The notes beneath the pieces are model-generated. The model did no database searches and was not told where the DNA came from. It worked only from the letters and a program-made list of their open reading frames with translations. Below are positions 56,177 through 64,000 of a stretch of 64,000 nucleotides of DNA, piece after piece. The first letter of the stretch is position 1. The number at the start of each line of letters is the position of its first letter. Origin of the DNA: Halomonas denitrificans (GTDB lineage Bacteria > Pseudomonadota > Gammaproteobacteria > Pseudomonadales > Halomonadaceae); NCBI RefSeq assembly GCF_003056305.1, contig NZ_PYVX01000002.1, positions 434,001 through 498,000 of the forward strand, written 5' to 3'. Position numbers and translations under genes: made by a program.

Positions 56177-56291
56177 GCAGGGGCTTCCTGTCGCGATGCC
56201 CCCGGCGCGCATCCAGGCGTCGGCAGGGGCGGGGATATTAGCGGTATCATGGCCAGCCGGCGGCGGGATTTCAACGCGCGCGGCGCGCCGA

Positions 56292-57605
56292 TCACTCCAC
56301 CTCGGGCAGGCGTTGGGCGCTGGCGGCGGCGGCCAGGCCCATCAGGGCCAGCACGGCCAGCAGCCCGGCGCTGCCGAGCCACTGGGCCAGCAGGCCGACG
56401 AGGCCGCCCACGGCCAGCATCAGCACGCCGGTCAGCGTATTGGAGAGTGCCACATAGAGGGCCCGGTTGTCGGCCCCGGCCATGTCGACGACGTAGGTCT
56501 TGCGCCCCAGCCGCACGCCGGCGTGGACGATCACCAGCAGCGCATAGACCAGCGCGTAGGGCCAGACGGTCTCGCTCCAGGCCGCCGGCCACCAGGCGAA
56601 GGCCGCGCCGAGCAGGCAGCCGGCGGCGGTGCCGAGGCCGCCGTCGCGCATCACCCGCCGGCTCGAGGCGTCGGTGCGCTTGCCCCACACCGGGCTCGCC
56701 AGCATGCCGGCCACCCCCGAGACGACGATCAGGATGCCCAGCCCGCCGAGCTCGGCGCCGCTCTGCTCCTGGCCCAGCAGCGCCACGTAGGGCAGCGCCA
56801 GGGCGCTGGCCAGCAGCAGGGCGCGGGCAAGGTTGAAGTGCAGGAAGTCACGGTCGTCGCGCAGCAGGTGCAGGCCCGTCCTGACGCTCTCCCAGGCGTT
56901 CTCGCCGCCCTTCACGGCGCCGGGCACCTCCTCGATGCGCGCCGCGCACAGCGCGTTGACGGCCCAGCCCAGTGCGGCGACGCCGAGCAGGGCGGCCAGC
57001 GCCAGCTCCCCCGGGCGATCGCCGAGCAGCACCAGCACGCCACCGGCGGCCAGGGTGACGCCCCCCGCCACGCTGCCGCTCCAGCCCATCAGGGTGCCGC
57101 GGCGCTGCTTGGAGATGGTCTTGCCCAGCACGTCCTTGGTGGCGATCGACGACAGGCCCCGGGCCAGCGACAGCACCACCAGCACGCCGAGCACCAGCGC
57201 CCCGCCGAGGCCGCCCTGGCCGAACAGGGCCAGCAGGGCGAGCAGGCCCGCGGCGATCGCCTGGAGGGTACCGCCGAGCACCCAGACCCACTTGCGCTCG
57301 GGCTTGAGGCGGATGAAGCCGGCGATGAACACCTGGGGCAGCAGGGCGCCGGCCTCGCGGATCGGCACCAGCAGGCCGACCATCCACAGCGGCGCGCCGA
57401 TCAGCCCGAGGAGCCAGGGCAGCACCAGCCGGGCGCTGGCGAGCTCGTCGGCCAGCTTGTTGCCCAGCGAGGCGACGAGGTGCAGGAAGAAGTTGCGCGG
57501 CTGCTCCCGGCAGGCCTCGTCGGGGATGTCCCGACACATCCGGCTGTCCTCGTCGCCGGTGAGCCACTCGTAGAGGCGGGTCTGGCTGATCTCGGGGGCG
57601 GCCAT
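56292..57605 (-). CDS. MFS transporter
   Basis: A 437-residue membrane protein with about 12 hydrophobic segments in two halves (about 55-215 and 255-430). The N-terminal 50 residues are soluble and contain TRLYEWLTGDEDSRMCRDIPD. GLLVPIREAGALLPQ and SKQRRGTLMGWSGSVAGG are the central MFS-type loops. The substrate is unknown; I cannot place it in a named drug or sugar family. AAGGAG lies about 6 bases upstream of ATG 57605. It lies 66 bases after the YkvI-type gene on the same strand, so the two may be co-transcribed. Confidence 0.8.
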   Translation of the reverse strand: MAAPEISQTRLYEWLTGDEDSRMCRDIPDEACREQPRNFFLHLVASLGNKLADELASARLVLPWLLGLIGAPLWMVGLLVPIREAGALLPQVFIAGFIRLKPERKWVWVLGGTLQAIAAGLLALLALFGQGGLGGALVLGVLVVLSLARGLSSIATKDVLGKTISKQRRGTLMGWSGSVAGGVTLAAGGVLVLLGDRPGELALAALLGVAALGWAVNALCAARIEEVPGAVKGGENAWESVRTGLHLLRDDRDFLHFNLARALLLASALALPYVALLGQEQSGAELGGLGILIVVSGVAGMLASPVWGKRTDASSRRVMRDGGLGTAAGCLLGAAFAWWPAAWSETVWPYALVYALLVIVHAGVRLGRKTYVVDMAGADNRALYVALSNTLTGVLMLAVGGLVGLLAQWLGSAGLLAVLALMGLAAAASAQRLPEVE

Positions 57606-57671
57606 GCGCACTCCTTTCGCCGTCGGTAATGGGCGACATTGTTGCGGCATCGCCGGCGCTTGTCACCCCGG

Positions 57672-58766
57672 CTAGCCGCGTCCGCCGGCGGGGCTCGCGG
57701 CGAGCGACGCCTCGCCCGGCTCGCCCTGGCGCAGGGTGATCGGCGACAGCAGCAGGGCGCCGACCAGGAACAGCCCCAGGTAGCCGATCAGCGGATAGAA
57801 GAACGCCACCAGCTGGGTGAAGCCGGCGAAGCTCGCCACGAAGCCTACCGCCAGCGTCGCCAGGCCGAAGCGCCGGGCGGTGGGGGTGCGCAGCGCCACG
57901 AAGCGGGCGATGAAGGCGTAGAACATGCTGGTGGCGGTGCTGAAGATCATGCCGAAGAGGATGAAGGACATGAGCGTCGACAGCCACGGCGAGATGGCGT
58001 CGATGATCGAGAGCATCGGCATGGCGTAGCCCGCGACCGCCTCGACCTGGGAGAACAGCGCCAGGTGGCTGACCAAGATCAGCACCCCGATGCCCGCGCC
58101 GCCGAGCAGCCCGCCCCAGCCGGCGATGCGCTCGTCCTCCTCGGCGCCGCCCATCACCAGCGCCATGGCGGCGCCCACGGCGATGTTGAACGACACGTAG
58201 TTGACCGCCGAGACCAGCCAGTGGGGCAGGGTCGAGGGCAGCGCCTCGGCCAGCGGCGCCAGCTCGTCGAAGCCGCGCTCCAGGGTGAGCAGGCTATAGC
58301 CGCAGGCCGCCACCAGCGCCAGCACCAGCAGCGGCGTGATGCTGCCGATCATCGCCACCACCCGCTCGACGTCGAGCATCACCGTGACGCCCACCAGCAC
58401 CGTCATCAGCACGCTGCCCACGGCGGGCGGGAGGCCGAACTGCTGCTCGAGGATCGAGCCGGCGCCGGCCAGCATCACCACCCCCACGCCGAACAGCGTG
58501 AAGATGATCACGTAGTCGACGATACGGCCGATATGGCGACCGCTGATCCGGTAGATCACGTCCCGGTGGGAGCGGGTGTGAAAGCGGCTGCCCAGCCGGG
58601 TCAGCATCATGCCCAGGTAGGCGAACAGCGCCGTGGCGACCGCCGCCGCGGCGGTGCCCCAGTGCCCGAAGCTGGTGAAGTACTGCAGCACCTCCTGGCC
58701 CGAAGCGAAGCCTGCGCCCACGATGACGCCGATGAAGGCGCTGGCCATTTTGAGTATTTTCCACAT
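57672..58766 (-). CDS. YkvI-family membrane protein (LeuT-fold-like)
   Basis: A 364-residue inner-membrane protein with about ten hydrophobic segments. The N-terminal MASAFIGVIVGAGFASGQEV is the YkvI signature and resembles the broken first helix of amino-acid/sodium symporters. Further markers are VDYVIIFTLFGVGVVMLAGAG and AVNYVSFNIAVGAAMALVMGG. The family has no proven substrate. The 228 bases upstream (58767-58994) are AT-richer and hold divergent promoters with the SelW-like gene. Confidence 0.83.
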   Translation of the reverse strand: MWKILKMASAFIGVIVGAGFASGQEVLQYFTSFGHWGTAAAAVATALFAYLGMMLTRLGSRFHTRSHRDVIYRISGRHIGRIVDYVIIFTLFGVGVVMLAGAGSILEQQFGLPPAVGSVLMTVLVGVTVMLDVERVVAMIGSITPLLVLALVAACGYSLLTLERGFDELAPLAEALPSTLPHWLVSAVNYVSFNIAVGAAMALVMGGAEEDERIAGWGGLLGGAGIGVLILVSHLALFSQVEAVAGYAMPMLSIIDAISPWLSTLMSFILFGMIFSTATSMFYAFIARFVALRTPTARRFGLATLAVGFVASFAGFTQLVAFFYPLIGYLGLFLVGALLLSPITLRQGEPGEASLAASPAGGRG

Positions 58767-58994
58767 GATTCGCCGGATTCCTTGCTGGTATGGGTCGTTG
58801 GGTTGGTTTTTTCTTATAGGAAACAGGGTTTATTTTAGGATACGGAGTTTCGCGGCGTATCTTCGCCAAAGGTGGTAGACGCGCCCGAACGGGCGAAGCA
58901 AGGGCGGGGTGGCCGGGGAGGGAGGGCACAGACAGTGCCGCACGCTTGCCTTAGGATGAGGTGTCCATACTCAGCGTTGCGACAGGGAAGGATC

Positions 58995-59264
58995 GTGTCA
59001 CGTATCAGAATTCACTACTGCACTCAGTGCCAGTGGCTGCTGCGCAGCGCCTGGTACGCCCAGGAGCTGTTGTCGACCTTCGGCGAGGACCTCGACGGCG
59101 TCGAGCTGGTGCCCTCGCACGGCGGCTATTTCGAGATCTTCCTCGACGAGGCCTCCCTCTGGGAGCGCAAGCGCGACGGCGGCTTCCCCGACGTCAAGGC
59201 GCTCAAGCAGGCGGTGCGCGACCGCCTCGACCCCGACCGCGATCTCGGGCACATCGACCGATGA
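58995..59264 (+). CDS. SelT/SelW/SelH-family (Rdx) protein, Cys form
   Basis: An 89-residue thioredoxin-like protein. The CxxC motif lies in IHYCTQCQWLLRSAWYAQE (residues 8-11 region), where eukaryotic SelW has CxxU; PSHGGYFEIFLDE and the KQAVRDRLDP helix complete the family. GTG 58995 is preferred because GGGAAGGA lies 3 bases upstream and relatives begin just before the first strand; an ATG at 58956 would add 13 residues. It overlaps the DMT gene by 4 bases (ATGA). Confidence 0.82.
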   Translation: MSRIRIHYCTQCQWLLRSAWYAQELLSTFGEDLDGVELVPSHGGYFEIFLDEASLWERKRDGGFPDVKALKQAVRDRLDPDRDLGHIDR

Positions 59265-60166
59265 GTCCGTCGATCATGGCTCAAGATCGTCAGGCGATGC
59301 TCTTCGGCCTGGGTGCGGTGGCGCTCTGGTCCACCGTGGCCACCGCCTTCAAGGTCGCGCTCGCCTACATGTCGCCGCTGGAGCTGATGTGGCTCGCCTC
59401 GCTGGTCTCCTGGGCGCTGATGGGCGTGCTGGTGGCGCGCCAGGGCCTGCTGCGCCAGGCACTGCGGCGCGGCTGGCGCACCGCGGCCTGGGCGGGGCTG
59501 ATGAACCCGGTGGCCTACTACCTGGTGCTCTTCGCCGCCTACGATCGCCTGCCGGGCCAGGAGGCGATGGCGCTCAACTACACCTGGGCGCTGGCCATGG
59601 CCTTCCTGGCCGTGCCGCTGCTGGGCCAGCGCCTGACCCGCATGGACGTGGTCGCCGGGCTGATCGCCTACGCGGGGGTATGGGTCATCGCCACCCGCGG
59701 CGCGGTCTTCGACGTCGCCTTCGCCGACCCGCTGGGGGTCGGCCTGGCGCTCGCCTCGACGCTGCTCTGGGCGCTCTACTGGCTGCTCAACGCCCGGGAT
59801 CATCGGCCGGCGCTGGTCGGCCAGTGGCAGAACTTCAGCGTAGGGGTGCCGGTACTGACGCTGCTGCTGCTGTTCGGCCCCGGCCTCGAGTGGCACGGCT
59901 GGGCGGGACTCGGCGCCGGGGTCTACGTGGGGCTCTTCGAGATGGGCATCGCCTTCGTGCTCTGGCAGCTCGCCGTGCACAAGGTGTCGCGCACGGCGAA
60001 GGTCTCGAACCTGATCTTCCTCTCGCCGCCGGTCTCGCTGCTGCTCCTCTACCTGGTGGTGGGCGAGCCGATCCTGCCCTCCACCCTGGTGGGCCTGGTG
60101 CTGATCCTCGGCGGCCTGGGGCTGCAGCAGTGGCAGAAGAGCCCGGTGCCGGCGCCTCAGTCCTGA
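59261..60166 (+). CDS. DMT-superfamily (EamA) transporter
   Basis: A 301-residue inner-membrane protein with ten hydrophobic segments in two EamA repeats. AVALWSTVATAFKVALAYMSP begins repeat one; ALASTLLWALYWLLNARDH begins repeat two; SNLIFLSPPVSLLLLYLVVGE ends it with the family's conserved Pro-Val-Glu pattern. The exported metabolite is unknown. Its start is coupled to the SelW-like gene. Its 3' end overlaps the convergent tesA gene by 10 bases. Confidence 0.87.
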   Translation: MSPSIMAQDRQAMLFGLGAVALWSTVATAFKVALAYMSPLELMWLASLVSWALMGVLVARQGLLRQALRRGWRTAAWAGLMNPVAYYLVLFAAYDRLPGQEAMALNYTWALAMAFLAVPLLGQRLTRMDVVAGLIAYAGVWVIATRGAVFDVAFADPLGVGLALASTLLWALYWLLNARDHRPALVGQWQNFSVGVPVLTLLLLFGPGLEWHGWAGLGAGVYVGLFEMGIAFVLWQLAVHKVSRTAKVSNLIFLSPPVSLLLLYLVVGEPILPSTLVGLVLILGGLGLQQWQKSPVPAPQS

Positions 60167-60846
60167 GCGAGTGCGGCCAGCGCCACGCCGCTCTCTTCGA
60201 GCAGCGGCGCGAGCGCGGGCCAGACGTTCTCGAGGATCACCGGCTGGGCCTCGGCGGTGGGATGAATGCCGTCGTCCTGCATCAGCTCCTCGTCGAGGGC
60301 CACGCCCTCGAGCAGGAAGGGCACCAGCGGCAGGTCGTGGCGGTCGGCGAGCCGCGTGAAGACGCCGGTGAAGGCGTCGCGGTAGGCCTGGCCGTAGTTG
60401 GGCGGGATGTCGATGCCGAGCAGCAGCACCTCGGCGTCCGCCGCCTGGCTTTGCTCGATCATCGCCGCCAGGTTGGCGCGCATCTGCCCCGGCGGCAGCC
60501 CGCGCAGGCCGTCGTTGCCGCCGAGCTCGAGGACAACGATCTCGGGGCGATGCTGTCCGAGAAGGTCGGGAAGCCGGGCGGCGGCGCCGCTGGTGGTCTC
60601 GCCGCTGATGCTGGCGTTGACGACGCGCGCCTTTCCGTCCAGGCGGGCCTGCAGCAGACTGACCCAGCCGGCCCCCTGCTCGATGCCGTAGGCCGCGCTG
60701 AGGCTGTCGCCCATGACCAGCACCACCGGGCGCGACGCCGCCAGCGCCGTGGAACCGGCCAGCATCAGCACCAGCGCCAGCCAAAGCGCGGAGCGTGTCA
60801 GCGCCGCCTGCCGGCCCAACGCATTCACAGGGAAGCCCTTCGCCAT
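60157..60846 (-). CDS. tesA: Arylesterase / lysophospholipase L1 (TesA type)
   Basis: A 229-residue SGNH hydrolase. A signal peptide (about 1-36, ending ALAA) is followed by VLVMGDSLSAAYG with the nucleophilic Ser in block I, Gly in SISGETTSG, Asn in LGGNDGLRGLPP and DGIHPTAEAQ with the catalytic Asp/His. It hydrolyses thioesters or lysophospholipids in the periplasm. ATG 60846 is chosen because GAGAGGAG is then at 6-base spacing; an ATG at 60852 would sit directly on that site. Its start codon overlaps the divergent ybbA start by 2 bases. Confidence 0.92.
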   Translation of the reverse strand: MAKGFPVNALGRQAALTRSALWLALVLMLAGSTALAASRPVVLVMGDSLSAAYGIEQGAGWVSLLQARLDGKARVVNASISGETTSGAAARLPDLLGQHRPEIVVLELGGNDGLRGLPPGQMRANLAAMIEQSQAADAEVLLLGIDIPPNYGQAYRDAFTGVFTRLADRHDLPLVPFLLEGVALDEELMQDDGIHPTAEAQPVILENVWPALAPLLEESGVALAALAQD

Positions 60847-61561
60847 GTCCATCTCCTCTCGCCCGGGTATCGATCCGATTCTACACGCCGACGCGCTCGC
60901 CAAGCAGGTCGAGAGCGGTGAGCGGCGACTGACCATTCTGAGTGGTTTATCGCTGTCGGTGTTCCCCGGGGAGAGCGTGGCGATCCTCGGCCAGAGCGGC
61001 GCCGGCAAGTCGACCCTGTTGGGGCTGCTGGCCGGGCTGGACACGCCCAGCGGCGGGGAACTCGCGCTGTTCGGCCGCTCGCTCGGCGAACTCGACGAGG
61101 ACGGCCGCGCCGCGCTGCGTGCCGGGCGGGTGGGCTTCGTGTTCCAGAACTTCCAGCTGCTGCCGACCCTGACGGCGCTCGAGAACGTGCTGCTGCCGCT
61201 GGAGCTCTCGCCGAGCCCCGGCGCCGAGGCGCGGGCCCGGGAGTGGCTCGAGCGCGTCGGCCTCGGTGAGCGCCTGGATCACCTGCCCAAGCAGCTCTCC
61301 GGCGGCGAGCAGCAGCGGGTGGCCCTGGCCCGGGCCTTCGTCACCGGGGCCGAGCTGGTGTTCGCCGACGAGCCCACCGGCAACCTGGACCCGGTCACTG
61401 GCGAGCGCATCATCGAGGCGCTCTTCGCCCTCAACCGTGAGGCCGGCACCACCCTGGTGCTGGTGACCCACGACCACGCCCTGGCGCGGCGCTGCGATCG
61501 CTGCCTGCGCCTGGAGGGCGGCCGGCTGGTCGAGATGGCCCCCGAGGAGGTGATGGCATGA
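60845..61561 (+). CDS. ybbA: ABC transporter ATPase, YbbA type
   Basis: A 238-residue LolD/MacB-like ATPase. Walker A is LGQSGAGKST, the signature LSGGEQQRVAL, Walker B LVFADEPTGNLD, and the switch His lies in LVTHDHALA. It begins at ATG 60845, with the initial CATG shared with divergent tesA. It overlaps the FtsX-like permease by 4 bases. The tesA/ybbA-ybbP order is conserved in gammaproteobacteria and suggests a role in lipid or lipoprotein handling at the envelope, not proven. Confidence 0.92.
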   Translation: MSISSRPGIDPILHADALAKQVESGERRLTILSGLSLSVFPGESVAILGQSGAGKSTLLGLLAGLDTPSGGELALFGRSLGELDEDGRAALRAGRVGFVFQNFQLLPTLTALENVLLPLELSPSPGAEARAREWLERVGLGERLDHLPKQLSGGEQQRVALARAFVTGAELVFADEPTGNLDPVTGERIIEALFALNREAGTTLVLVTHDHALARRCDRCLRLEGGRLVEMAPEEVMA

Positions 61562-64000
61562 GCCGCACCGCCTGGCCGACCCTGCTGCGCCTCTCGGCGC
61601 GCGGCCTGCTCCGCGACCTGCGCGCCTCCGACGTGCGCGCCCTGGCGCTGGCCCTGGCGCTGGCCGTGGCGGCCTCCACCATGATCGGCTTCTTCCTCGA
61701 TCGCCTCGACCGCGGCCTGACCCGCCAGGCCGGCCAGCTCTCCGGCGGCGACGTGGTGCTGGAGCAGGGACGCCCCTTCGGCACCGAGGTTCGCGAGGCC
61801 CTCGAGGAGGCGGGCCTCGTGCTCTCCGACCAGATCGACATGGTCTCCATGGTCAGCCGCGGCGACGCCTTCCAGCCGGCGAGCCTCAAGGTCGTCGATG
61901 GCGTCTACCCCCACTACGGCACGGCCCGGGTGGATCGCGGCAACGGCGTCGAGGCGCTGGCCCACGGGCCGGCGCCGGGGGAGGCCTGGGTGGCGCCGCG
62001 CCTGGCGCTGCTGATGGAGCTCGAGGTGGGCGATCGGATCCGCCTGGGCCAGACCGAGCTCGCGGTCGGCGGGATCATCGAGCGCGAGCCCGACCAGTCG
62101 GCCGGCTTCGGCAATTTCAATCCGCGGCTGATGATGCACGTCGACGACCTCGACGCCACCGGCCTCGTCCAGGAGGGCTCCCGGGTGGAGTTCGAGCTGC
62201 TGGCCGCCGGCAGCGCCGAGGCGGTGGCGCGGGTCGAGCCGCTGCTCGAGCGGCTGCGCCGCGAGGGCGTGGAGGTGCGCGACGTGCGCCGCGACCGGCC
62301 CTCGCTGGGCAACGCCCTGGCGCGGGCCGAGAAGTACCTGGGCCTGGCGGGGCTCGCCGCCGTGCTGCTGGCCGGGGTGGCCGTGGCCATGTCGACCCGC
62401 CGCTACGTCGATCGCCACCTCGACACCGCGGCGCTCTTGCGCTGCTTCGGCGCCACCCAGCGCGAGCTGCTGCGGCTCTTCGTGCTGCAGCTCGCCTGGC
62501 TGGCGCTGGCCGCCTCGGCGCTCGGCGCGCTGCTGGGGCTGGCCGGACAGGCGCTGCTGGTGCGCCTGCTCGCGGCCTTCCTGCCCTTCAGCCTGCCCGC
62601 GCCGGGGATGCTGCCGCTGTGGCTCGGGGTCTTCACCGCCCTGGCGGTGCTGGTCGGCTTCGCCGGGCCGACCCTCCTGCGCCTGAAGCGCGTCAGCGCC
62701 CTCAAGGTGCTGCGCCGCGAGCTCGACCCGCTGCCGCCCTCCGCCTGGCTGGTGGTGGGCGTGGCGGCGCTGGTCTTCGGCGGCCTCTTGTGGCTCTACT
62801 CCGGCGACCCGGGGCTCGCGGCCGGCCTGCTGCTCGGCGGCCTGGTGATGCTGGCGGTGCTCTGGGGGCTCGGCGGGATGCTCCTGGCCCTGGTGCTGCG
62901 CGCCACCGCGCGGCTGCCCTGGGAGAGCGGCAGGGCGGAGGGGCTGATCACGGCCGTGCGCCTGGGCGGCCAGCAGCTGGCGCGGCGCCGCCGGGCGAGC
63001 CTCGGCCAGCTGCTGGCCTTCTCGGTGACCTTCTTCGCCGTGGCCATGATCGCCCTGGTACGCGGCGACCTGCTCGCCACCTGGCAGGCCCAGCTGCCGG
63101 AAGAGACGCCCAACCACTTCGCCATCAATATCCAGCCCCAGGAACGGGACGCCTTCGAGGCGGCGCTGGCCGGCGCCGCGGACGCCCGCAGCGCCCTCTA
63201 CCCCATGGTCCGCGGGCGCATCAGCGCCATCGACGGCGAGCTCCCCCAGGAGGTGGTGCCGGCCGAGTCCCGCGGCGACAACGCCCTGCGTCGCGAGCTC
63301 AACCTGACCTGGCGCGAGACCCTGCCCGAGGGCAACCGGGTGGTGGCCGGCGAGTGGTTCGCCGCCGACGGCGAGACCACGGGCTGGCTCGACGAGGTGG
63401 CCGCCGAGCCTCGCCCGGCGGCCGAGGGTGCGAGGGCCGGCGATGCGGCGGTGCCGATCTCGGTGGAGGACGGCCTGGCCGAACGGCTCGGCCTCGCCCT
63501 CGGGGATCGGCTGACCTTCACCATCGGCAGCGACGAGGTGGTCGGCGAGGTGACGAGCCTGCGCAGCCTCGACTGGGAGAGCTTCCGGCCCAACTTCTAC
63601 GTGATCTTTCCGCCCGGGGTGCTGGAGCGCTTCGGCCACAGCTTCATCACCGCCTTCCACCTCGGCGACGACGACCGCGACCTGCTGCGCGAGCTGGTGC
63701 GGGAGTTCCCCGGGGTCACCCTGCTCGACGTGGAGGCGATTCTCGCCCAGGTGCGAGAGGTGCTGACCCAGGTCACCCGGGCGGTGGAGCTGGTGCTCGC
63801 CTTCGTGCTGCTGGCCGGCATCAGCGTGCTCTATGCGTCGCTGACCGCGAGCCTGCCGGTTCGCGCCCACGAGAGCGGCCTGCTGCGGGTGTTCGGCGCC
63901 GGCAACCGGCTGCTCTCGCGGATGCAGGCGGCCGAGTTCGCCGTGCTGGGCCTGGCCAGCGGCCTGATGGGCGCGCTGCTGGCGGAGCTCGCCGCCGCCG
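61558..64000 (+). CDS. ybbP: FtsX-like permease, YbbP type (3' end missing)
   Basis: The frame runs from ATG 61558 through the right edge without a stop; 814 residues are visible. A first membrane helix (about 27-48, [20 protein letters not shown]) precedes a large periplasmic domain beginning RQAGQLSGGDVVLEQG. Three helices follow near residues 265-390 (GLAGLAAVLLAGVAVAMSTRR), then more helices (about 400-450 and 480-505), a second periplasmic domain, and a last set near 745-814 (VELVLAFVLLAGISVLYASL). This doubled FtsX layout matches YbbP. It should work with YbbA. Confidence 0.92.
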   Translation, partial: MSRTAWPTLLRLSARGLLRDLRASDVRALALALALAVAASTMIGFFLDRLDRGLTRQAGQLSGGDVVLEQGRPFGTEVREALEEAGLVLSDQIDMVSMVSRGDAFQPASLKVVDGVYPHYGTARVDRGNGVEALAHGPAPGEAWVAPRLALLMELEVGDRIRLGQTELAVGGIIEREPDQSAGFGNFNPRLMMHVDDLDATGLVQEGSRVEFELLAAGSAEAVARVEPLLERLRREGVEVRDVRRDRPSLGNALARAEKYLGLAGLAAVLLAGVAVAMSTRRYVDRHLDTAALLRCFGATQRELLRLFVLQLAWLALAASALGALLGLAGQALLVRLLAAFLPFSLPAPGMLPLWLGVFTALAVLVGFAGPTLLRLKRVSALKVLRRELDPLPPSAWLVVGVAALVFGGLLWLYSGDPGLAAGLLLGGLVMLAVLWGLGGMLLALVLRATARLPWESGRAEGLITAVRLGGQQLARRRRASLGQLLAFSVTFFAVAMIALVRGDLLATWQAQLPEETPNHFAINIQPQERDAFEAALAGAADARSALYPMVRGRISAIDGELPQEVVPAESRGDNALRRELNLTWRETLPEGNRVVAGEWFAADGETTGWLDEVAAEPRPAAEGARAGDAAVPISVEDGLAERLGLALGDRLTFTIGSDEVVGEVTSLRSLDWESFRPNFYVIFPPGVLERFGHSFITAFHLGDDDRDLLRELVREFPGVTLLDVEAILAQVREVLTQVTRAVELVLAFVLLAGISVLYASLTASLPVRAHESGLLRVFGAGNRLLSRMQAAEFAVLGLASGLMGALLAELAAA

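Overview
The window is a very GC-rich gammaproteobacterial chromosome segment. Gene content and order fit a moderately halophilic Halomonadaceae-type bacterium: the ftsB-ispD-ispF-truD-surE-pcm-nlpD-rpoS order, HexR-controlled Entner-Doudoroff genes, a FruB fusion of EIIA, HPr and enzyme I, a PA3496-family protein, and many proteins with acidic linkers. This genus-level placement is inference. I see no rRNA, tRNA, insertion sequence, prophage or CRISPR array. Almost all of the sequence is coding, and many genes overlap by 1 to 14 bases.

Layout. 1-1.7 kb: the end of a PqqD-like/HPr-kinase-like protein and a small alanine/glutamate-rich exported peptide. 1.8-10.3 kb: DinB, then a long leftward block of a phosphotransferase, a YnjBCD-type ABC importer, two TIGR04282/TIGR04283 transferases, an ECF sigma factor with its zinc anti-sigma factor, and a DUF3047 protein. 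10.5-11.2 kb: a cytochrome c that shares its N-terminus and Ala-Glu tract with the peptide at 1.4 kb. 11.3-18.2 kb: VOC and ABM proteins, an NfeD protease with slipin, SulP with a universal stress protein, and a RidA-like protein. 18.3-21.4 kb: a PhnCDE-like importer of the putative selenate family. 21.4-38.9 kb: a sugar-catabolism island with hexR, zwf-pgl-eda, pgi, fruBKA, cra and edd-glk-mutarotase-fructokinase. 39-40.4 kb: an aldehyde dehydrogenase. 40.5-51.4 kb: a rightward housekeeping and envelope cluster with an FemAB-like GNAT protein, ftsB, ispD, ispF, truD, surE, pcm, a PopT/DUF368 lipid-carrier transporter, nlpD, rpoS, alr and an LpxL-type acyltransferase. 51.7-64 kb: a small secreted protein, DUF2254, EttA, a PA3496 protein, a short LOV photoreceptor, an MFS and a YkvI-type transporter, SelW-like and DMT proteins, and tesA divergent from ybbA-ybbP. 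The last gene runs off the right edge.

How the genes work together. The sugar island is coherent. Fructose enters through FruB/FruA, is phosphorylated by FruK and is controlled by Cra, which has two candidate boxes next to its gene. Glucose is phosphorylated by Glk, anomer-balanced by the mutarotase, and oxidised by Zwf, Pgl, Edd and Eda. Pgi links the fructose and glucose branches. HexR has a clear candidate operator in front of zwf, while edd carries a different palindrome over its promoter.

The least explained element is the pair of exported proteins at 1.4 and 10.5 kb. Their first 40 residues match without gaps at 27 positions, and both carry Ala-Glu-Gly tracts. One is a stand-alone peptide next to a PqqD-like protein and the other is fused to a c-type cytochrome.
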